This document shows, piece after piece, positions 1 through 12,557 of a stretch of DNA of 64,000 nt; position 1 is the stretch's first letter, and each line of letters starts with the position of its first letter. The DNA is from Cotesia glomerata (Eukaryota > Arthropoda > Insecta > Hymenoptera > Braconidae): NCBI RefSeq assembly GCF_020080835.1, contig NC_058158.1:16282156-16346155 (forward strand), given 5' to 3'. Below the pieces are notes generated by a model. It saw only the letters and a program-made list of their open reading frames with translations, was not told where the DNA came from and searched no databases. The position numbers and the translations under genes were made by a program.

Positions 1-201
1 TCGTCCGGCGCGGTCCCTGGAATTGTTATTATTTTTTGGTGATTTTTCATAAAAATTACCTGGCGTCCAAATGTGCACTAACCCAGCCTGAGGGGTTTCC
101 GGGTTAATTTATTATATATTTAAAAGGGCGAGCGTAAAATACCCTACCCAGCCGATATCTCCGCCATCGGTCGAATTTAGTTAAATTTAGGGGAAAAGTA
201 T
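1..201. other. Unassigned AT-rich flank
   Basis: No ORF or recognisable repeat terminus is seen. The stretch precedes the first LTR copy and may be the interior of an older LTR element. Nothing here can be assigned. Confidence 0.3.
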
Positions 202-601
202 TGTTACATTGTCAGTCCTTGGACTTAGCAGAGGAGCAATCTCTGCTGGTCCGAGGCTGAACCTGCCTAATCTTTTTTAAATAAATCTTATTAATTGTCA
301 ATCGATTAATATGGATTATTATTAAAACCTTATCCCCCAGGGTGTAAGCGCTTTTATTAGCTGTTTTCCACCCTGGTGAAATCGCCGAAGCGCTAGCCAT
401 CGTTCAGGCACTCTAAAATCACCTACCTGAGGCAGGTTAATTGAAAGTAACATAAAATTTTATAAACTTAAATTTTAAAAGTGACTTCGCGGAGTAAACC
501 AGTGACACGACCCACCTGGAGTCTATTGACATCCTAACGAGGTCAAAATCTGGACTTAAATAATTTTTAAATTAATTTACCAAAAATTTGTGAACATAAC
601 A
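202..601 (+). mobile_element. LTR copy 1 with tRNA-His type primer site
   Basis: The segment begins TGTTACA and ends CATAACA, a short inverted pair typical of LTR ends. At 603-620 it is followed by TGGTGCTGTGACCAGGAT, which complements the 3' end of tRNA-His except for one mismatch. From about 211 to 646 it matches 5109-5544 closely, so the repeat includes both LTR and primer site. No coding sequence follows, so this is a decayed or non-autonomous element. The LTR boundary is inferred from the TG...CA ends and the primer site. Confidence 0.6.
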
Positions 602-602
602 G

Positions 603-620
603 TGGTGCTGTGACCAGGAT
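603..620 (+). other. Primer binding site, tRNA-His type
   Basis: TGGTGCTGTGACCAGGAT directly follows the LTR end. It complements the CCA-ended 3' terminus of insect tRNA-His with one mismatch (from family knowledge). A second copy lies at 5501-5518. Confidence 0.6.
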
Positions 621-646
621 GTCATGGTGAATTCGTGAAGTAACTG

Positions 647-3554
647 TTTAAAAATTGACTTTCAATATAAATTTATTAAATTTTTAAAATTAACTTTAAT
701 TTCTTAGAGGAAAAAAAATTATTTTTATTATTAGTGTTGCTACGGCCATTCTTTTATCAAACTGTGTCACGTGATTTTGTTATTCAGTTAACAATTTATT
801 TCATGGATGTTTGTGAAGTTATTCTTAACTTAATATAATCAGATAGTGATGAAACAATTTAAAAATATTTTAATCTTCAACTAATAATAAGTTACTGTGA
901 ATTATTAAATTGAAATTGATTCAGTTAATAAATGACTTCATCGATTTTTGTGAAGTTAATCTCAACATATTAAGCAGTGATGATACAGTTTAAAAAAATA
1001 TTCTGATTCATTAATCTTTAATTAATAATAAGTTATTAATGATTTTTGAATTAAAATAATTTTAACAGAAAGTTGCTACGGACAATTATTTTATAAAATT
1101 AAATTGTGTCGCGTAATATCGTGATTCAATGATGTCATCAATGTAAGTGAAGTTGATTGCAACTTAATATAATTAAAACAATGATGATACAATTTAAAAC
1201 ATTTTAACTCTTAACTTATAAGTTATTTTGAATTATTAAGTTAAAATAATGCAGGCGAAAGTTGCACTATTTTATTATTTTATATACTTAAACTGTTATT
1301 TTTACGATGCAGTTAAGTTGTGAAGTTAATTAGAAAGTAATGGCAATTTTATACATCAGTGATGATACGTTGCTACGGACAAATGATTTTAAATAAATCA
1401 AGTTTTTTTTGATGCGTGATTCAGTGCCGTTAATCAAATATTTTTAATTAATTTTGTGATCATTTTTATAATAAATCATTTTGCATCGAATCTATGTGCA
1501 GATCACCACAAGGAGCAAAAAAAATCACTGGACACAAATCTAAGTAAGATTATTCTAATTTAATAGAAAATTAAATTTTCACGTAAATGATCAACTCGCC
1601 GTCAGAAGATGGAGGTCCACTTTCGAAGATTAATTCTGGCATTGAACGATTTTGCGCACAAATTTTTGATTTTATGTGACATTAGAGTTATAATTTTCTA
1701 CATCTTTATAAATATTTGAATTACTCTATAGTTTTATGAAATTAAGTAATATTTCATTATGAATAATTTTAAAAAGCGTTAATTATCAGGCGGATCGTAA
1801 TATTTAGTATGATATTATTTCGCCTGAATTTTATTCAATAATACCAATGAATTGTATAAAATTCACGGTATTGATAATTTTCATTTTATTAAATATTAAT
1901 TACTAGTATTTTTAACAGTTTAAATCGCTTCAAAATAATTATTTTAATCAGATTTTTCCTAACTTATTTCAACAGTAAATTCTTGTATGAATTTTACTGC
2001 GACAGAAAAATTTGAAATCTATTTCATTAATTAATAACCAATAATTTGAATTAATTAAATTTTTGTTTCTTAATTGACTAGTTAAATTATAATTTAACAT
2101 AAAGAAAAATATATTTTATGAATTGTTTTCTCATTGCGTTTAAATCAGCAATGAAATACTATTATTTTATAAAATTAAAACTAATTTTCAAATATCCAAT
2201 TCAATTATCCTAGAAGAATCATTTTTATTATTAATGATCAGGATAAATTACTTAAATTAATTGTAAATAGATAAAAGAAAAACTATTGCAATGGATTAAT
2301 TCAATCATATCTTATTAATAAAAGTTTAATTTTAATTTTTTAATTATTAATCATTTTATTAAGCCAGTAAAAATTATAAATTTTACTGTAGTAAATATTT
2401 TATTATACAACTAATTAATTATTGATTTTAATTGACAAATTTACATGAGTTAAAATGTAATTAAAAGCAAACACAGCAAAGAAATTGCACTACATTTTAG
2501 TTTAGAACTTCATGTATTTCTATTTTCTCAGAATTAATTTATAAATTTCATATAATTTAACTATAATTTGTTAATGACATTATTACGTTGTCTAAATTAC
2601 GGAATTTGATTTGGTATCATTTGTGAGCCAAATCAACTTTTATTAATCAATTCTGCATATTCCATTTAATGGAAATTATTTTACTATGCACGTTGAATAT
2701 TTACCGATTTAAAAACATGACATAAAAATGTTTTAATGAATTTGGACAAGGAAATTGTCAAGTTAAAAATTAAATTTACCTTCTGATAAATATGATTTAT
2801 CAGATCTCAAAGGTATAAGGTTCAATTTTGAAATTTGGCGTCCGTTTTAACTAACAATTAGTTAAATAGTTCAAATTTGTTCTCGATCTAATAAAAATCA
2901 AGTTACATAATTATTAATTTAAATTAAAATAGGATAAATAATCATAACTGTCAAGATTTCTTTGATAAATTTTGAATGTTTCGCATTACTGGCTTAATCT
3001 GGTTGTTTTATAATTTAATCTTTGCAATTTTATTGTATTTGCAATCATTTTTCTCAGGTGAGTAATTATTAAAATTACTCATCCTGCAGAACTTATATAT
3101 TAAATTTTTGAGGACGAATTTTGCCATTTTTCGAGATGGTTGTGACATCAACCTCAAATTTTTGGGCTACAACATCGAGTACGGTAGGTCCGGGCCACCA
3201 TCTGCATATATCCACGATATTAGTGGACAGCAGTAATGCGAAAATTATGTAATATTTTCACGGTTGAAATGGAAAGTCGTATTGCATCCAATTCATCGGC
3301 TACTCGTATGTCTCAGATAGTTGTACGTCTCTTATAATTTGAGGAAGATTCCAGCTATTGAGAAAAATGGTTAGAAGATCAACTTCAGTGAAAGGCTACA
3401 GTGCCCATATTTGAGGTAGGACTTGACCACCATCTGCATATATCCGCTTTTAGGAGACAGCAGTAATGGGAAAATTATAAGAAATTATCACGGTCGAAAT
3501 GGAAAGTCTTTATGCATTCATTTCATCAGCTACCTAAATCGGTTTTGCATTATC
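647..3554. other. Non-coding AT-rich interior with degenerate repeats
   Basis: No credible ORF. From about 725 to 1420 the sequence repeats degenerately: GTTGCTACGG recurs near 736, 1071 and 1371, variants of GTGATGATACA near 846, 973, 1185 and 1360, and GTGAAGTTA several times. A separate imperfect direct repeat of about 108 bp occurs at 3197-3305 and 3429-3534; both copies contain CCACCATCTGCATATATCC. It may be the interior of a non-autonomous LTR element. Confidence 0.4.
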
Positions 3555-4323
3555 TGTTAAAACACTAAATTTTTGCTTAATTCAAAAATTTAATTATTTA
3601 ACCCGTTAGACCTCGCGGATAAGGAAATAATCGCCTAAACTTCTAAAAAGTGGAATTCGCTGCTCTGGGATATTCCGCTCCCGTGAACCAATAAGGTCTT
3701 TGTCTTTAAATGATTTTATTAATTTAGACAGTAGTTCTCACGCGTGCCAGTTAACTTGTCTTAGTTACTTACAAATTTTAACTGCAACGATAACCCTTCG
3801 TCCTTGATTGACCCTTTGGCTGGTTGAATATAGATAGTCGTAGTAAATAGATAAGTGAATAGTGGTAGTTTAGTTATAGTGTATAGCGGTGATAACAATA
3901 AACTTAACTTTATTACACAAAATAAGCACTTTTAATATAAACTTGTGGTATTTCGGTTACGTAATTTAACGAAATATTTATAGGGATAGAATAATTAAAC
4001 TTAGTGTTATAAATAATTGAACAATAGTAATAAACGTGGTGAATAATCACCTAATGCAAGTAATAAAATTAATAGAAGTAATAAAAAATATTTCTGATAT
4101 TTCGTATTAAACTGTTGATAGAATTTTAGTAGGTTTTAGTAGTAAGTTTTATAGATTTTGGTGAGTTATCACCTAATAGTGGTAATAGCGGTATAGTAGT
4201 AAATTGACTAAGAAATATCAAACGTGGTGGTTGACACCGAGGGATAGATCGAAGTGTCGATCAATGCTCAGGTTTTGAGGCTCGTAGCTGATTTTCCCCT
4301 CCTCGTGTCGTTTTGTGACGTCA
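3555..4323 (+). mobile_element. LTR-like repeat, family 2, copy 1
   Basis: It runs from TGTTAAAACACT to GTGACGTCA and is strongly similar along its length to 25659-26390, which has TG...CA ends and is bounded by (GT)n. This copy lacks a visible target duplication. It may be one LTR of a larger decayed element. Confidence 0.5.
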
Positions 4324-5108
4324 CGGGGCTACACATCAATTTAACTAGCGTCGGTAACGGAAATTTCGGGTGGTAGTTCGCCAGGCTGATAAAATCAGGA
4401 CATTTTGTAGTGTCTCACTGTATGCTCATTTTTATTATTTAATTGCGGTAACGATATAAATCGTTTACCCACGAAATAACACCAGAATCAGCCAGTAGAA
4501 CATTATTAATTAAAATCATTTGATTTTATAATTTAAAAATTTTATAATCTAATCGACATAAGTCGAGAGGGCGCTAAATTCCAAACCAAAAGATGTTTTA
4601 TCTTCAGAGGCATTGTAAATGACTTCTCATTTTATATTAATTTTAAATGAATTCTATGTTAGCGTTACATCTCAGGTTTAGGATAAGTAATTTGTTAATT
4701 TAAAATTTACCATTCTTTTTCATCCAGTCATCAAGTATCGAGTCATTTCTCTTTTTTGGAGTCGTACCGCTTTGCGTAGCGCTGCGACTCACTGAAGTCG
4801 GGAGGTGTTACGTTTTGGCAAATATTAAATTTATTAAAAATGTTATTAATTAATATTTAAAATAAAATTTGATTTAAAATAATAAATTAATCGTTATTTA
4901 AGGTATCTCGTAACGGAAATACCTCGAGATAACAGATTTCTGAAACGTCAACGCAGCCCAGTAGACTAAACAGTCTACGTTGTGGTATTTGGACTGCGTT
5001 GATGTTCACATAGGGTAACCTGAGATGCAACGTCGCTAAAAATCATTATAAAAACGCAACGTAATTATTATTTTTCATGCATTCTGTCTTCAGACTTTAT
5101 CTGGAGCA
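4324..5108. other. Non-coding stretch between LTR repeats
   Basis: No ORF. A hairpin-like segment at about 4947-5004 pairs TCAACGCAG with CTGCGTTGA, with an inner AGTAGACT/AGTCTAC pair. Otherwise nothing recognisable. Confidence 0.3.
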
Positions 5109-5544
5109 GTCAGTCCTTGGACTTAGCAGAGGAGCAATCTCTGCTGGTCCGAGGCTGAACCTGCCTAATCATTTTTAAATAAATCTTATTAATTGTCAAT
5201 CGATTAATATGGATTTTTATTAAAACCTTATCCCCCAGAGTGTAAGCGCTTTTATTAGCTGTTTTCCACCCTGATGAAATCGCCGAAGCGCTAGCCAGCG
5301 TTTAGTCACTCCAAAATCACCTACCTGAGGCAGGTTGATTGAAAGTTACATAAAATTTTATGAACTTAAATTTTAAAAGTGACTTCGCGGAGTAAACCAG
5401 TGACACGACCCACCTGGAGTCTATCCACATCCTAACGAGGTCAAAATCTGGACTTAAATAATTTTTAAATTAATTTACCAAAAATTTGTGAACGTAACAG
5501 TGGTGCTGTGACCAGGATGTCATGGTGAATTCGTGAAGTAACTG
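5109..5544 (+). mobile_element. LTR plus primer site, copy 2
   Basis: Near-identical to 211-646, including the LTR 3' end at 5499 and the tRNA-His type primer site at 5501-5518. The match stops exactly where the SINE begins. Because this copy also carries a primer site it is not simply the 3' LTR of the first copy; tandem elements or a recombinant are likelier. Confidence 0.6.
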
Positions 5545-5921
5545 GCTAAGCGGTATAATGCTTGTTATGCTTGTTTGGGACTGGTGAGGCGTGGGTTCGA
5601 ATCCCGGTGTGAGCTGAAATTTAATTTTCAGTGAACATCGGTGCTCGTAACTCACGCCGGGCTGTACAGCTTTGGGTTTTTCGATGGTTTCCCCAAGCCC
5701 TGTGCTACCGGTGGGGCACAGGCAAATGCGTGCAGTTTCCCCAAAGTCGGCCCATCGCCGCATTACTCTCCAGGCTGAAAAAGTATGTAATACCGCCAAA
5801 CTTATTCTGCCAAACTTAATGTACCGATCAGCCTGGAGTCCCCTTCCGGTCTCGGCCGGACCCCCATCGAGGCAGAAGTCTGAAAAGCGGGGTTAAAATA
5901 AAAAAAAAAAAAAAAAAAAAT
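5543..5921 (+). mobile_element. tRNA-derived SINE
   Basis: RNA polymerase III promoter elements are visible: an A box TGGCTAAGCGG at 5543-5553 and a B box GGTTCGAATCC at 5594-5604, about 40 nt apart. A GC-richer body follows, and the element ends in a long A tract at about 5894-5921. No ORF. Sequence after the tail (5922-5949) resembles the LTR end at 5470-5500 rather than a normal short target duplication. Confidence 0.75.
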
Positions 5922-5960
5922 TAATTTACCCAAAATTTGGGAACGTAAAAGTATATATAT

Positions 5961-7825
5961 TAGAGTGTATCAAAAAAATCGAATATTTTTTTTTCCAATG
6001 AACATTGAGAAATCGTCAGAGTATCTCTAGAAAAACATCCTCTGAAAATATGAGCTCTTAATATTAATATTTAGAGGTGGTGTGAAGTAATTTCTATTTC
6101 CCATTTAAATAACATAGAAAAATATTCTGTTAAAGTTTGGAATTTCGTAACGTTACAACGAGCTTCTTCATAGGTAAAACTAAACCTTTTTCTTATGGGC
6201 AATTAAATGCTCTACAAAATAGGTCTGATTGAAATTTTGTGTAAGTCAAGCTGTTTCAAAGATATCGAGCCTCAAACTTCAGACTATTAAAAATTACGGT
6301 TTGTTTTAAACACAAGCAAATCAATTTATATGCATTAAAAACCAATTATTATTAGCTTTAGAATAATAATATGCATATATTCAATAGAATGCTTGTTCAA
6401 AATTCTTAATAACTTGACAAAAGCTAATTTTTATTAATTATTAACGAAAAACATTTACTTATGGGTCATTCCATGTCAAATCAAACAATAGTTGAAAACA
6501 AAACCTTTCGATTTGGACAAATTTTGGTCAGAAGTTTTCTTTTATCATATAACGAAGTTCTGCGAAAGAAAAAAAAAATTTTTCTTTTCAAACGATATGA
6601 GAATTCAAAATTTCCCAATTTTTCCAGTTTTTCAATTTTGATTTCGTAATATCTCGAACGCTATTATAGATACAGGAATAGACTTTCGTTTGTTTGATAG
6701 GGGACACTTGGGGCTATTGAAAAAAAAAATTTTGGAAAAAAATTTTGAAAAATGCCAAATTTTGAATTTTTCACCATCGTCGAAAATGACAATCGACATC
6801 AAAATTTTGGCTCAATTTTTTTTTTTTTATAATACATTGTAACAGTCATAAAAGATCCTGAAATTTTTATAACTTTTTTTTTTTTTAAATGTGAATTGTT
6901 GGATTAAAAATAAATTTTTTTTTTGTTTTTTGCTATTTCTAAATGAGGTTCAGGTATGCGAATACATAGTATTGTGATTTTGAGCATTAAAAAATTAAAT
7001 ACACGATCTGGAATTATTAAATAATAAATTGGTTTAAACTTCTTTTTTTTTTTTTTTTTTTAATAGCCCCAAGTGACTCCGATCAAACAAACGAAAGTCT
7101 ATTCCTGTATCTATAATATCATTCGAAATATTACAAAATCAAAATTGAAAAACTGGAGAAATTGGAAAATTTTGAATTTGCATATCTTTTGAAAAAAAAA
7201 ATTTTTTTTTTTCCTTTCACAGAACTTCGTTATATGATAAAAGAAAACTTCTGATCAAAATTTGTCTAAATCGAAAGGGTTTGTTTTCAATTATTGTTTG
7301 ATTTGACATGGAATAACCCATAAGTAAATATTTTTCGCTTATAATTAATAAAAATTAGCATTTGTCAAATTGTTAAGAATTTTGGACAAGCATTCTATTA
7401 AATATATGCATATTATTATTCTTAAGTTAATAATAGTGGGTTTTTAATACATATATATGGATTTTCTTGTGTTTAAGACAAAAACAAACCGTAATTTATA
7501 ACAGTCTGAAGTTTGAGGCTCGATATCTTTGAAACGGCTTGACTTACGCAAAATTTTAATCAGGCCTTTTTTGTAGAGCATTAAATTGCCCATAAGAAAA
7601 AGGTTTAGTTTTACCTATAAAGTAGCTCGTTGTAACGTTACAAAATTCGAAACTTTAAAAGAATATTTTTCTATGTTATTTAAATGGGAAATAGAAATTA
7701 CTTGACGCCACCTCTAAATATTAATATTAAGAGCCCATATTTTCAGAAGGTCTTTTTCTAGAAATACTCTGACGATTTCTCAATGTTCATTGAAAAAAAA
7801 AAAATATTCGATTTTTTTGATACAC

Positions 7826-7829
<4 letters not shown>
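5961..7829. mobile_element. Foldback TIR element A (TAGAGTG ends), 1.87 kb
   Basis: The left arm (about 5961-6737) is repeated in inverted orientation at about 7045-7829, so nearly the whole element can fold back. Termini read TAGAGTGTATC on both ends and are flanked by (TA)n, so an 8 bp duplication ATATATAT is present but uninformative. No coding capacity. It shares a subterminal module (CCATTTAAATAACATAG) with the elements at 39977 and 56374. It also shares a CATTCCATGTCAAATC-type module with the element at 11289. I infer a non-autonomous member of the same hAT-like family. Confidence 0.75.
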
Positions 7830-7873
<44 letters not shown>

Positions 7874-7895
7874 ATATATATATATATATATATAT
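7830..7895. repeat. (TA)n microsatellite
   Basis: Alternating TA tract with one TC interruption at 7871. The tract is the junction between foldback element A and the Helitron 5' terminus. Confidence 0.9.
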
Positions 7896-7959
7896 AGGAG
7901 ACTTTCTATAGATATAGATAGTCACTCATCACGATATCTCTGGAACCATAAGGCGTAGC

Positions 7960-8700
7960 GACGTGAAATTTGGTAGGAATATTCCTTTCGCCGAGTAGAG
8001 GTCAGCTAAGAACGGATTTAACGAAATTCCACCCACAAAGGCGGTTGCGGGGGCGTTAACAATCAAAAATTCCCATTTTTAAACTATAGCTCCTATCGAC
8101 TTCAAATTTGGTAGGAATCTCCTATATGTGATGTAGAAATGATCTAAGAGCGGATTTTACGACAATCTACTCCCAATATGGATTGCGGGGGTGGACGTTA
8201 AAAATGAAAATTAAAAATTTCCGACTTCTAGCTCCTACAGACTCCTAATTTTGTATGAATTTTGTGTAAGTGATGTGAAAATAATTTATGAACGAATTTT
8301 ACGATATCCCACTCCACAGAGGAGTGCGGGGGTGGGTCTTAACAATGAAAATTTTAAATTTCCGAGCTGTAGCTCCTATAGGCTCCAAATTTGGTAAGAA
8401 TCTGTTCTATGGGATGTAGAAATGATTCAAGAGCGGATTTAATGACAGCCTACCCCCAATGTGGATTGCGGGGGTGGGCATTAACAATGAAAATTTTAAA
8501 TTTCTGAGCACCAGCTCCGACAGACTCATAATTTTGTATGAATTTTCTGTAAGTAATGTAAAAATAATTTATGAACGAATTTTACGATATCCCTCCCCAC
8601 AGGGGGGTGCGGGGGTGGGTTTTAACAATTAAAATTTTAAATTTTCGAGCTGTAGCTCCTATAAGCTCCAAATTTGAAAAGAATCTGCTATATGCGATAA
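7960..8700 (+). repeat. ~140 bp minisatellite, block 1
   Basis: TGCGGGGG landmarks recur at about 8045, 8183, 8323, 8465 and 8607, a 138-142 bp period. Each unit contains AGCTCCTA, CCAAATTTGGTA-like and ACGATATCCCACCCC-like segments. Confidence 0.85.
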
Positions 8701-9232
8701 ACTGAAACTAAGGAAACGACCCAAAGTCGAAGAAAGTATTTACTAGCGTTATAGATTGAAATATAGATTAACTATCAAGTTGGAATACTCAAAAAAAATA
8801 ATAAATTATAAAATTAGTGTAAGAAAAGTAGATTTAAGCGAAAGATGTATCAGAGTTTGTTAGACAAGCTGTACATCTGGTGCCAATAAATCTATATATA
8901 TAGGAGATCCCATTTTTGAACTCACTCATCACGAAATCTCAGAAACTATTAGGTCGATTGACTTGAAATTTGGTAGGAATATTCCTTTTGCCGAGTAGAG
9001 GTCAGCTAAGAACGGATTTTACGAAATTTCACCCACAAGGGGTCTTGCGGGGGAGTTAACAATAGAAAATTCCCATTTTTTTTATTAATTTATGTGTGTA
9101 GTCATTTGTTTTTTGTTTCCATCAATAAAACAAAAGGAGATCGTTTTTTCGTCATTCTTTTTTTTTTTCTAGCTTATAAAGAAGTCGGAAAAATGTATAA
9201 CATCAACTCTACGCTTTCAATGCTTCTCCATC

Positions 9233-9350
9233 CACACCATCCCACGCATCCACCCCCCCCCACTTCCACGCATCCACCCACGTACTCCCACGCATCCACC
9301 CACGCAATCTCACACATCCACCCACGCATCCATCCATGCACTCACCCACA
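9233..9350 (+). repeat. Short CCACGCATCCAC minisatellite
   Basis: About ten imperfect copies of a 12-13 bp unit, pyrimidine-rich. It sits immediately before the third Helitron 5' terminus. The overlapping reading frame is translated repeat, not a gene. Confidence 0.8.
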
Positions 9351-9384
9351 TCTATGTATATATGAGATTTCCACGTATATAGTC

Positions 9385-10640
9385 ACTCATCACGATATCT
9401 CTAGAACCATAAGACCTAGAGACTTGAAATTTGGTAGGAATATTCTTTTTACCGAGTAGAAGTCAGCTAAGAACGGATTTAACGAAATTCCACCCACAAA
9501 GGCGGTTGCGGGGGCGTTAACAATAAAAAATTCCCATTTTTAAACTATAGCTCCTATCGACTCCAAATTTAGTAAGAATCTTCGGTAAGAGATCTAGAAA
9601 TAATCTATGAACGAACTTTACGATATTACACCCCACAGAGGGTTGCGGGGGTGCGTATTAATAATGAAAATTTTTAATTTTCAAGCTATAGCTCCTACAG
9701 ACTCCAAATTTGGTAGGAATTTTTTATAAGTAATGTAGAAATAATTTATGAACGAATTTTATGATATCCCACCCCACAGAGGGTTGCGAGGGTGGGTATT
9801 AACAATGAAAATTTGTAATTTTCAAGCTATAGCTCCTACAGATTCCAAATTTTATAGGAAATTTCTGTACATGATGTAAAAATAATTTATGAACGAATTT
9901 TACGATATCCTACCCCAAAGAGGATTGCGGGGGCGTTAACAATAAAAAATTCCCGTTTTCAAACTATAGCTCCAATAGACTCCAAACTGGATAGGAATTT
10001 TCTGTTAGAGATGTAGAAATAATATAGGAACGAATTTTACGATAGCTCACCCCACAGGGGTTTGCGGGGGTGGGTATTTACAATTAAAATTTTTAATTTC
10101 AAAGCTATAGCTCCTATAGACTTCAAATTTAATAGAGTCTTCTATATGTGATATAGAAATGATCTAAGAACGGATTTTACAACGAATCACCTCCAATAAG
10201 GATCGCGGGAGTGGGTGTTGACAATAAAAAATGTTCATTTCCATAATATAGCTTCTGAAAACTCTAAATTTGGTAGAAATCTTTTATTTTTCCTGTAGAC
10301 ATCATCTCAAAATGGATTTCAATAAATTTTACTTCCGATAGGAATTGCGGGGGTGGGTGTTAAAATCTAAAATTTTAATTTCCAAACTGTAACTTCGACA
10401 GACTTCAAATTTGGTGGGAGTCTTCATGTATCATGTCAAGTTCAGCTAAGAATGAATTTTATCAAATTCCAATCCCAAAGGGACTGCGGAGGCGTTAACA
10501 ATGAAAATCTTTCTTTTTAAAACAAGTTTCTATGGACTCGAAGTTTTCTTGGAATATTTTATTTTTAATGTAAAAATCATCTCGAATAGGATCTTACGAA
10601 ATTTCTCTCTAACATAAGAGTGCGGGAGTGATAGTTGTCA
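9385..10640 (+). repeat. ~140 bp minisatellite, block 2
   Basis: Nine further units of the same minisatellite; landmark TGCGGG motifs lie near 9504, 9642, 9783, 9923, 10062, 10204, 10344, 10484 and 10621. Units become more divergent towards the right. Confidence 0.85.
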
Positions 10641-12557
10641 AAAAATTCATATTCTTCAAATATATTTCCTAGAGATATAAAATTTGATAGAATCTTAAGA
10701 GAAACAGGTAATTACAGGGATGGCCTCCAAGGTCAATGGATTAAAATATTTTCCTTTTTTAATAATTATATTTTCTTACTACAATCGTCTCCTTGGCAGC
10801 GGCGAAAAAGTCATTGTAAGGTTTCTAAAATTTAACTTTACATGTAGCTATATAGTCAACGGACTAAGTATTTTGCATACATTTTATTTTTGCTGATCAC
10901 ATAACCAATGAATTGTTCTTATTACGGGATCGCGGGAATGTAAAAGATTAAAATGAAAACATTTTCTAAACACTTGAGATGTGGAAAAGAAATTTGGCTA
11001 TTCATTTTAAGAGATTTCGTAAAATCAAAAATTAAAATCGTAAATCCAAAAATGATTATTCATTTTTGGAGAAAGCCACGGGAATGTTATAGTGATTGCA
11101 CATTGAAAGTTACAATGGATATTCGTTAGAATTATGACATGGATAAAAGGTACAGGCCAATTCGATAGAATTTTGAATCTGTGCAAGTCAGAACAATACT
11201 CCAATTGAATTTCAAGTCTAGATCTCAAAATACAATTCTATAAAGTGCCCAGCGGAGCGGGCGGGTAACAGCTAGTATGTATATATATTAGACTGCGTCA
11301 GAATAAAAAAACTTTTTTTTTTTAAGTAAATACATTTAAAAAGTTTCTTTGTAAGACCAAAAAAAAACCTCCTAAAAGATGAGCTTGATATCTTGAAAAT
11401 TGAGAATGAGAATATCATTGAAAAAAAACTTTTTTCTCTATTTTCATTGTAAATCGTCAAAAAAATTTTTTTTTCAAATTTCTTTTTTCGTTATTTTGTA
11501 GGAAATTAAATTCTTTACAAAAGAGGTTTCTTTCATTTTCTCGATCAAATGCATAGGAAAAAAATTACAGGGCTTCAAAAAACGAAAATTATAAAAAGTC
11601 AAAAATAACTTTTTCTTTTGTTTGTCGACAACAAATTATTTTATTTCGTAAAATTCTTTACTTAATTCATCTATATTCAGTCTGTCAATTATATCTTAAT
11701 TTGATCTGTGTATAGAAGAAAAAAAAATATATTTATTTATATTATATTTTTATATTATACATGGTGCATTTCATGCCAAATCGACCACTTTTGAACCCGA
11801 CCCTTCGATTTTTCTGAAATTTTGGTATCTTTCTCTACCCTATTGAAAACAATAGAATTTTTTATTATTTATAGAATCTTTTATTGTTTATAGAATTTTT
11901 AGATACGAAAATAATAAAAAACGAAAAAATAATTCAATGTTTTTTTTAATTTTTTATTTAACTTTATTAGAAATTAATCAAATGTTATCGATGATTGTGA
12001 CTTTTAATTTTTGTTTTTATTTTTTTTTCTTAGATTTTAAAGTTTGCAAAAACTGCTAAAAAATTTTCCGAGTGGTATAAATTTTTTTTTTCATTTCTAA
12101 AAAAAAATAGAAAGAAGAAAATACCACTTTGAAAATTTCAGGAAACTCGCAGAAAATACTGAAGTTTTTTATGAAAAAAAAAAAATCCAACATCAAAAAT
12201 GTCAATCATCCCGAAATTTTTGTTTTTTTCGAAAATTTTCAAAAAAAAATGCTGAATATAAATGCGAATTATTATTTTTATTTTTTTTTCTAAAAAGTAC
12301 ATTTAAAAACAAAAATTTCAATAAAAAAATCATCCCAATAAGTTAATTTTAAAAAGTTTTTGTTATTTAACAAAAAAAAGGTGTGTGTGCGATTCACACA
12401 CGATAGAAGTGAAACTTCAGTGAATCGACAAAAGAATGAGATGAATATTTATAACAAGGGTAGGATAATTACAAAGTTTAATTGTTCAAAAATGAAAGTA
12501 TTTTGATTAATTTTAAAAGATATTTTATATTTTATTTAACATATGTTACATAATCTA

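Larger units (their letters stand above)
7871..11275 (+). mobile_element. Non-autonomous Helitron(s) with minisatellite core
   Basis: A Helitron-like 5' terminus (TCTATATATATA after an A) occurs at 7871 and again at 8891 and 9351 (TCTATGTATATA). Each is followed by CACTCATCACGA-type sequence. One 3' end is present: hairpin GCCCAGCGGAGCGGGC, then CTAG at 11272-11275 followed by T, as in canonical Helitrons. The interior is a ~140 bp tandem repeat. No transposase is encoded, so mobility would depend on an autonomous Helitron. Confidence 0.75.

Noticed and set aside
202..5499. A single LTR retrotransposon with the two LTRs as its ends
   Set aside because: The right copy is also followed by a primer site, which a 3' LTR would not have, and there is no coding interior.
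5470..5896. Frames over the SINE body on both strands
   Set aside because: Non-coding SINE; no conserved protein, Pol III structure explains the sequence.
9094..9459. 121-residue Pro/Thr/His-rich frame
   Set aside because: Crosses a CCACGCATCCAC minisatellite and a Helitron terminus; translated repeat.
7960..10640. CRISPR-like array (regular repeats)
   Set aside because: Units are contiguous ~140 bp minisatellite copies without unique spacers, in a eukaryotic Helitron.
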